Assembly: GCA_031254715.1 (NCBI GenBank) | Contig: JAIRTY010000440.1 | Coordinates: 1 to 9,379, forward strand | Source of the DNA: Nocardiopsaceae bacterium | Lineage (GTDB): Bacteria > Actinomycetota > Actinomycetes > Streptosporangiales > Streptosporangiaceae | Direction: 5' to 3' | DNA: 9,379 nucleotides | Part shown: positions 5,877 through 9,379 of the stretch, in pieces | Position numbering within the stretch: position 1 is the first letter of the stretch | Layout: each line of letters opens with the position of its first letter | Notes under the pieces: model-generated | Told to the model about the DNA's origin: nothing | The model's input: the letters and a program-made list of their open reading frames with translations, nothing else | The model's database searches: none | Program-made: the position numbers and the translations under genes

Positions 5877-6150
5877 GGAGCCCCTGTCTCAAGGCCCGCA
5901 GCGGTCACCGTGACGGTCCCGCCGCCCTTGTGAGGTTACACGGCGCTCGCCGCCAGCAGAATGGCTGCCGCCCGCGGCCGGCCCGCCGCGGCTGTTCCTG
6001 TCGCGGCAGATTGTCAGAGCGGGCCGCGAGGGCCGGATGGCGGCGGACGAGGCCGGTCGGCGCTGCGAGCGCACTGCCCGGCGGCCGGCGGCGCGCCACG
6101 ATCAGAGAGTCATAGCGAGATGTCATTGCGCAATGGCTCCACGACTCGTA
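5877..6150. other. Non-coding spacer before the ATPase gene
   Basis: Between the terminator and the palindrome at 6151 I see no supported gene. One frame is open from ATG 6037 into the ATPase gene, but its 52 extra residues are Arg-rich and non-conserved. A 5-1-5 palindrome, GTCACCGTGAC (5904-5914), is present but has no promoter-like context. Confidence 0.6.
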
Positions 6151-6167
6151 ATCTGTGTTTCACAGAT
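6151..6167 (+). promoter_or_regulatory. Palindromic operator upstream of the ATPase gene
   Basis: ATCTGTG (6151-6157), TTT, CACAGAT (6161-6167) is a perfect 7-3-7 inverted repeat. Its central TGTGTTTCACA (6154-6164) differs by one base from the palindrome before the XRE gene, and both have CGTAA a few bases upstream. A possible -10, GATACT, starts inside its right arm (6165-6170). The site is 28 bp before the chosen ATG at 6193, a position suited to repression. Confidence 0.65.
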
Positions 6168-6192
6168 ACTTCAGTCGCGAAGGCGGAGCCGC

Positions 6193-7137
6193 ATGTTACC
6201 GTCGTCACGCACCGCAGTCATGCGTCACCGGGCTGTGACCTCGCTCCCGGCGCAGCTCTGGGATGCGCCTCGGTACCGTCCGTCGGTCGCGTCCGTCACG
6301 CTGCCGGGGTTCGGCGAGGCCGGGCCCGTCGCGCTCCGGACAGGCGCCTGCTGCGCCTGGTCGCTCCCGTCCGATCCGACCTGCGCGGCGCAGGCCCGGC
6401 GGATCTTCCGGGATGCGGCGGCCGCTGCGGGCGTCCCGGATGACCTCACTGACGATGGCGTGACCATGGCCAGCGAGCTGGCCGCCAACACCCTGCATGC
6501 GGTGGCAGACCCCGAGTTCGGTTCCGGGCTCCCCTTCCCCGGCAGCCCGGAGATGTGGCTCTACCTGCGGCGAAGCGCCTTCGGCTGGGAGCTGGCCTGC
6601 AAGTTCTTCGACGGGCTCCGCGGCTGGCGGAAGGGGCTGGCGCCTGCCCAGGGCCGGGTGAGCGACGACTGTGAGACCGGTCGCGGGCTGCAGGTTGTCG
6701 CGGCGCTGTCGGACGGGCGGTGGGGTCATCACCTGACCCGGTCCCGGCTGGGCGGCTGGAAGGTCCCTGGCAAAGCGGTCTGGTTCGCGGTGCCGGTGCC
6801 CCCGCCCGCTTCCGCGGCCAGGGAGTGGGAGGCACGGTCCCGCATGGGGCCCTGCGAGGCCGCCGCCGAGCTGGCGGCCATGCTGGGAGACCGGGGCCTC
6901 TCGGATGGCCTCATGGTGACCCCTGAGCCCGCCGCCGGGCTGGCGGTGCTGTCGGTCAGGTGCGGGCTCACCATCTGGTCCCGGCCGGGGCTGATCGCCT
7001 GGCGGACCCGGGCCGGCCGCTATCAGCGCCAGGCCGTTGCTGACCTGGTCGACGCGTCCGAGCAGGTCGTCTGCACGTGCGAGGAGATCTCACGCGGGGT
7101 TGGTGCCGGCGACCCGCACCTCACCCGCATCCGGTAG
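6193..7137 (+). CDS. RsbW-like ATP-binding (HATPase) regulatory protein with an extra C-terminal domain
   Basis: The 314-residue product has a GHKL/anti-sigma-type ATPase fold at about 55-205. The N-box is MASELAANTLHAV (92-104) with the Mg-binding N99. A G-box-like segment, ETGRGLQVVAALSD, begins at E161. No histidine phospho-acceptor domain or membrane segment is seen, so it is not a complete sensor kinase. A second region (about 220-305) follows, with AAAELAAMLGDRGL, LAVLSVRCGLTIW and LIAWRTRAGRYQRQAV. It resembles small stand-alone actinomycete proteins that I know only loosely. I chose ATG 6193 because GGCGGAG precedes it and the operator lies just upstream; an open frame reaches back to 6037. 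Such ATPases commonly accompany XRE/DUF397 pairs. The partner, perhaps an anti-sigma-factor antagonist or the XRE protein, is unknown. Confidence 0.85.
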   Translation: MLPSSRTAVMRHRAVTSLPAQLWDAPRYRPSVASVTLPGFGEAGPVALRTGACCAWSLPSDPTCAAQARRIFRDAAAAAGVPDDLTDDGVTMASELAANTLHAVADPEFGSGLPFPGSPEMWLYLRRSAFGWELACKFFDGLRGWRKGLAPAQGRVSDDCETGRGLQVVAALSDGRWGHHLTRSRLGGWKVPGKAVWFAVPVPPPASAAREWEARSRMGPCEAAAELAAMLGDRGLSDGLMVTPEPAAGLAVLSVRCGLTIWSRPGLIAWRTRAGRYQRQAVADLVDASEQVVCTCEEISRGVGAGDPHLTRIR

Positions 7138-7159
7138 GGCGCTCCGCGTCCGGTAACGC

Positions 7160-7175
7160 CGCCCGCAGGCGGGCG
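7160..7175. terminator. GC hairpin after the ATPase gene
   Basis: CGCCCGC (7160-7166) and GCGGGCG (7169-7175) form a perfect 7-bp stem 22 nt after the ATPase stop codon. There is no U-tract, as is common for actinobacterial hairpin terminators. The apparent 2-nt loop would open to 4 nt by losing one pair. Confidence 0.4.
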
Positions 7176-7238
7176 CCCCGGCAGGCCGTGGGCACTGCGT
7201 TCGCCGCGGCGCGCCGGGCGCACAGCCACAGCTGATCG

Positions 7239-7268
7239 TTACCATCCAGCGCCCGAACCCTGGATAAT
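7239..7268 (+). promoter_or_regulatory. Candidate promoter for the DUF3117-pepA unit
   Basis: TTACCA (7239-7244) and GATAAT (7263-7268) are 18 bp apart in a locally AT-richer stretch before DUF3117. A second -10-like GATACT follows at 7272-7277. The resulting leader would be about 105 nt. No gene is seen between 7138 and 7381. Confidence 0.5.
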
Positions 7269-7381
7269 AGAGATACTCATCGACACGGCTGTGAGAGGCC
7301 GGTCCCGCCGTGACGCGCCGGGACTCCGGCGGCAGGCCTCCTCGAGGCCTGATGCGGCCCCACGCAGGAAGGGGATGCAGG

Positions 7382-7549
7382 ATGGCGGCGATGAAGCCGC
7401 GGACGGGTGATGGCCCGCTCGAGGTCACCAAGGAAGGCCGCGGCATCGTGATGCGCGTGCCGCTCGAGGGTGGCGGTCGCCTCGTCGTGGAGCTGTCCCC
7501 CGATGAGGCGAATCAGCTCGGGGACGCGCTCAAGTCCGCTATCGGCTGA
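7382..7549 (+). CDS. DUF3117 conserved mini-protein (Rv1211-like)
   Basis: This 55-residue protein is nearly invariant across actinomycetes: it begins MAAMKPRTGDGPLEVTKEGR, continues with GIVMRVPLEGGGRLVVELSPDEA and ends LGDALKSAIG. No biochemical function is known to me. The start at ATG 7382 is fixed by the conserved N-terminus and by AGGAAGGGG (7366-7374) 7 nt upstream; the frame is open further back to 7310 without homology. It lies 3 nt before pepA in the same reading frame. In mycobacteria it follows tagA closely, but here the accessory block separates them. Confidence 0.95.
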   Translation: MAAMKPRTGDGPLEVTKEGRGIVMRVPLEGGGRLVVELSPDEANQLGDALKSAIG

Positions 7550-7552
7550 GCC

Positions 7553-9184
7553 TTGCCGCTCACAGTCCTGGCAGCGGCGCAGCCTGCTGCCGGGCCGCAC
7601 CCGCTGGCTGCCTTCCTCGCGGCGGCAGGCAGCGGCGAGCAGCCTGCGCCTGACCTGATTGCGCTGCCGCTGCCAGGTCCCGGTGACGACGCGGTGGCAT
7701 GCCTTGGTCCTGGCGCAGCCGAGGTCATTTCCCGGGCCGGGGCCAGCGGCCAGGCCGGGGATACCACGCAGCTAGCCGCGATCACCGGCCAGGGCAAGGC
7801 CCCCGGCTGGGTTGTCCTGCTCGGCATAGGTGACGGGACGCCACCGGCGCTGCGGCGGGCGGGTGCCGCGCTGGGCCGGCTGGCGGCGCCGGGGCGCACG
7901 GTGCTGACCACCGCGATGCTCGGCCGGCCCGGCGCCGACCTGCGCGCTTTCACCGAAGGGCTGCTGCTCGGTTCCTACCGGTTCTCCCTCGCCTCCCGGG
8001 GCCGGGACCGCACCGCCGGGCAGGCCGCCGCCAGCGGGCAGGGCGCCGCCACCGGAGAGGGCGCCGCCACCGGAGAGGGCGCCGCCGGCGGGCAGGGCGC
8101 CGTGGACGGGAACGGCGGGGGCGAGCGGGACGGTACCGGGGGTGAGGTCCGGTTGCTGGTCACCGGCCCCGGCCAGGCCGCTCCGGTGCTGGCCCGGGCG
8201 ACCGCGGTGGCGGGTGCCGTGGCGCTGGCCCGCGACCTGACGAACATGCCGTCGGCCCGCAAGTCGCCCGGGTGGCTGGCGGACGAGGCCGCCTCGATGG
8301 CAGCCAGGTCCGGGCTGTCGGCGCGGATCTGGGAGCCAGCGGAGCTGGCTGAGCGCGGATTCGGCGGGCTGCTCAGCGTCGGTGCCGGTTCGGCCCGGCC
8401 GCCGCGGCTGATCGAGCTCGGCTACCAGCCGTCCGGGTCGCCGGGTCAGCTGGTGCTGATAGGCAAGGGCATCACCTTCGACAGCGGCGGCCTGTCGCTC
8501 AAGCCCAACGAGGGCATGAAGCTCATGAAGACCGACATGGCCGGAGGTGCCGCGGTCATCGGCGCCATGTCGGCGCTGGCGGCGCTCGGGGTCACGGCCC
8601 AGGTGACCGGGCTGGTCCCGGCCGCGGAGAACCTGCCGTCCGGGTCCGCGCTCCGGCCCGGCGACGTGATCACCCACTACGGCGGGCGGACCGTCGAGGT
8701 GCTGAACACCGACGCCGAGGGCAGGCTGGTGCTGGCGGACGCGCTCGCTTACGCCGACGCCGCGCTGGCACCCGATGCCATGGTCGACCTGGCGACCCTG
8801 ACCGGGGCCGCGCGGGTCGCGCTCGGCACCGGCCTCGGCGCGCTGTATGCGACCGATGATGGCCTGGCCGCGGCACTGCTGGCGGCCGGCGCCGCCAGCG
8901 GGGACCGGTTGTGGCGGATGCCGCTGCCCGACGAATACGCCGACGGCATCCGGTCCCCGATCGCTGACCTGAGCAACGTCCCGCACGAACCGGCCCGTAG
9001 GGCGGGGTCGATCGACGCCGCGCTGTTCCTGCGCGAGTTCACCGGCGGCAGGCCGTGGGCCCACCTGGACATCGCCGGGCCGGCACGGGCCGCATCCGAC
9101 GACGGAGAGAACACCAAGGGCGCCACCGGGTTCGGGACACGAGTGCTGCTGGAATGGCTGGCCGGACCCGGCCCGGGGGCCTGA
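7553..9184 (+). CDS. pepA: Leucyl aminopeptidase (M17 cytosolic metallopeptidase)
   Basis: This enzyme removes N-terminal residues from peptides using two divalent metals, acting as a cytosolic hexamer. The C-terminal catalytic domain carries all expected residues: K305 and D310 in GKGITFDSGG, catalytic K317, D328 in MKTDMAGGAA, and D387, E389 and R391 in the signature NTDAEGRLVLADA. All are offset by 35 from E. coli PepA, as expected for an intact member. The N-terminal domain (1 to about 210) is weakly conserved and contains a Gly/Ala-rich repeat at about 158-183. The 543 residues compare with 503 in E. coli. The start is TTG 7553, the only plausible one: the DUF3117 stop codon lies in the same frame 3 nt earlier. 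No clear ribosome site precedes it, so coupled re-initiation is likely (inference). Confidence 0.95.
   Translation: MPLTVLAAAQPAAGPHPLAAFLAAAGSGEQPAPDLIALPLPGPGDDAVACLGPGAAEVISRAGASGQAGDTTQLAAITGQGKAPGWVVLLGIGDGTPPALRRAGAALGRLAAPGRTVLTTAMLGRPGADLRAFTEGLLLGSYRFSLASRGRDRTAGQAAASGQGAATGEGAATGEGAAGGQGAVDGNGGGERDGTGGEVRLLVTGPGQAAPVLARATAVAGAVALARDLTNMPSARKSPGWLADEAASMAARSGLSARIWEPAELAERGFGGLLSVGAGSARPPRLIELGYQPSGSPGQLVLIGKGITFDSGGLSLKPNEGMKLMKTDMAGGAAVIGAMSALAALGVTAQVTGLVPAAENLPSGSALRPGDVITHYGGRTVEVLNTDAEGRLVLADALAYADAALAPDAMVDLATLTGAARVALGTGLGALYATDDGLAAALLAAGAASGDRLWRMPLPDEYADGIRSPIADLSNVPHEPARRAGSIDAALFLREFTGGRPWAHLDIAGPARAASDDGENTKGATGFGTRVLLEWLAGPGPGA
8023..8094 (+). repeat. 18-bp tandem repeat in pepA encoding a GAATGE-type linker
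   Basis: Four 18-bp units lie end to end. The second and third (8041-8058, 8059-8076) are identical (GGGCGCCGCCACCGGAGA). The first (8023-8040) and fourth (8077-8094) are degenerate, and traces of a fifth run to 8112. The repeat stays in frame and encodes a flexible hexapeptide linker (GAATGE) in the N-terminal domain, outside the catalytic domain. Confidence 0.85.
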
Positions 9185-9199
9185 CAGCCGCCAGCGGGG

Positions 9200-9379
9200 T
9201 CAGCCGGGACGCTTGACGGCGGCCAGCAGCCCGTCCCCGGTCGGCATCAGCAGCGGGACCAGGCGCTCTTCCTCCCGCGCCTGCTCACACATCAGCTGGG
9301 CCGCGGCCTCCTCTGGGTCCGTGCCCAGCGGCCCCGGCGGCCGCGCGGCCCACTGGACGTCATTGAAAATGACCACCCC
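9200..9379 (-). CDS. O-methyltransferase, C-terminal part (gene runs off the window)
   Basis: The minus strand from 9379 to the TGA at 9202-9200 is open for 59 codons. It reads as the end of a class I SAM-dependent O-methyltransferase (PF01596 type). VVIFNDVQWAARP matches the family's strand with the conserved Asn-Asp before Trp. The end, LLMPTGDGLLAAVKRPG, matches the usual LLPxGDGLxxAVK finish. Rv1220c of M. tuberculosis, in a similar neighbourhood, is of this family (from memory). The substrate is unknown. It is convergent with pepA, with only 15 bp between the two stop codons. The start lies beyond the window edge. Confidence 0.85.
   Translation of the reverse strand, partial: GVVIFNDVQWAARPPGPLGTDPEEAAAQLMCEQAREEERLVPLLMPTGDGLLAAVKRPG

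Noticed and set aside
4721..5908. 395-codon open frame on the minus strand opposite the XRE and DUF397 genes
   Set aside because: It is antisense to two well-supported genes and crosses the strong terminator; it shows no domain and is a codon-bias shadow.
5904..5914. Palindrome GTCACCGTGAC as another operator copy
   Set aside because: It has the 5-1-5 form but a different sequence from TGTGATTCACA, and there is no promoter or nearby start; likely chance in GC-rich DNA.
6037..6192. Longer start for the ATPase gene (ATG 6037)
   Set aside because: The 52 extra residues are Arg-rich and resemble no homologue, and the operator at 6151-6167 would lie inside the gene; ATG 6193 has a ribosome site.
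7772..9064. 430-codon open frame on the minus strand opposite pepA
   Set aside because: It lies entirely antisense to a clear leucyl aminopeptidase, and its product has the Arg/Gly/Pro composition of GC-rich shadow frames with no recognisable domain.
9181..9203. CTGAC...GTCAG hairpin between the convergent pepA and O-methyltransferase stops
   Set aside because: The stem is only 5 bp with a 13-nt loop and no T-tract, too weak to call a terminator.
1..9379. tRNA, rRNA, CRISPR array, transposase or integrase
   Set aside because: I looked across both strands and found no tRNA-like cloverleaf, regularly spaced repeats, or mobile-element gene or terminal inverted repeats.

Overview
The window is GC-rich (roughly 70 percent) and full of GTG and TTG starts. 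It also carries protein families that are confined to, or greatly expanded in, filamentous actinomycetes: the XRE/DUF5753 regulator, DUF397, the DUF574-type methyltransferase, an RsbW-like ATPase, and the highly conserved DUF3117 mini-protein. It is most likely chromosomal DNA from a Streptosporangiales- or Streptomyces-like actinomycete; I cannot name a genus.

Layout. (1) Positions 1-3068 hold housekeeping genes: dapD (lysine/diaminopimelate synthesis), a LOG-family (TIGR00730) Rossmann protein, a 3' fragment of a folP-type dihydropteroate synthase gene on the minus strand, a small membrane-anchored DivIVA-like protein, and tagA (3-methyladenine DNA glycosylase I), which overlaps the preceding gene by 8 nt. 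From memory, this resembles the Mycobacterium tuberculosis order dapD...LOG(Rv1205)...folP2-gpgS-Rv1209-tagA-Rv1211(DUF3117)...O-methyltransferase (Rv1220c). (2) Positions 3069-7380 interrupt that order between tagA and DUF3117. This accessory regulatory block contains a 57-codon orphan ORF, a DUF574-type SAM methyltransferase, a DUF397-like protein, an XRE/DUF5753 regulator directly followed by a canonical DUF397 gene and a strong intrinsic terminator, and an ATPase-fold regulator with an extra C-terminal module. (3) Positions 7381-9379 return to core genes: DUF3117, pepA (leucyl aminopeptidase) beginning 3 nt after it, and the 3' end of a convergent O-methyltransferase on the minus strand that runs off the window.

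How the genes may work together. The accessory block looks like one of the actinomycete XRE-DUF397-ATPase modules related to WhiJ/AbaA-type developmental regulators. The most interesting signal is non-coding. An 11-bp palindrome TGTGATTCACA lies just upstream of the XRE gene's TATACT -10 box. A near-identical TGTGTTTCACA, the core of a 7-3-7 palindrome, lies 28 bp before the ATPase gene. A degenerate CGTGATTCAGA lies before the orphan ORF upstream of the methyltransferase. This suggests a small regulon controlled by the local XRE protein (inference). The second notable item is the folP remnant, which shows that the conserved folP2-gpgS segment was lost or moved in this lineage.
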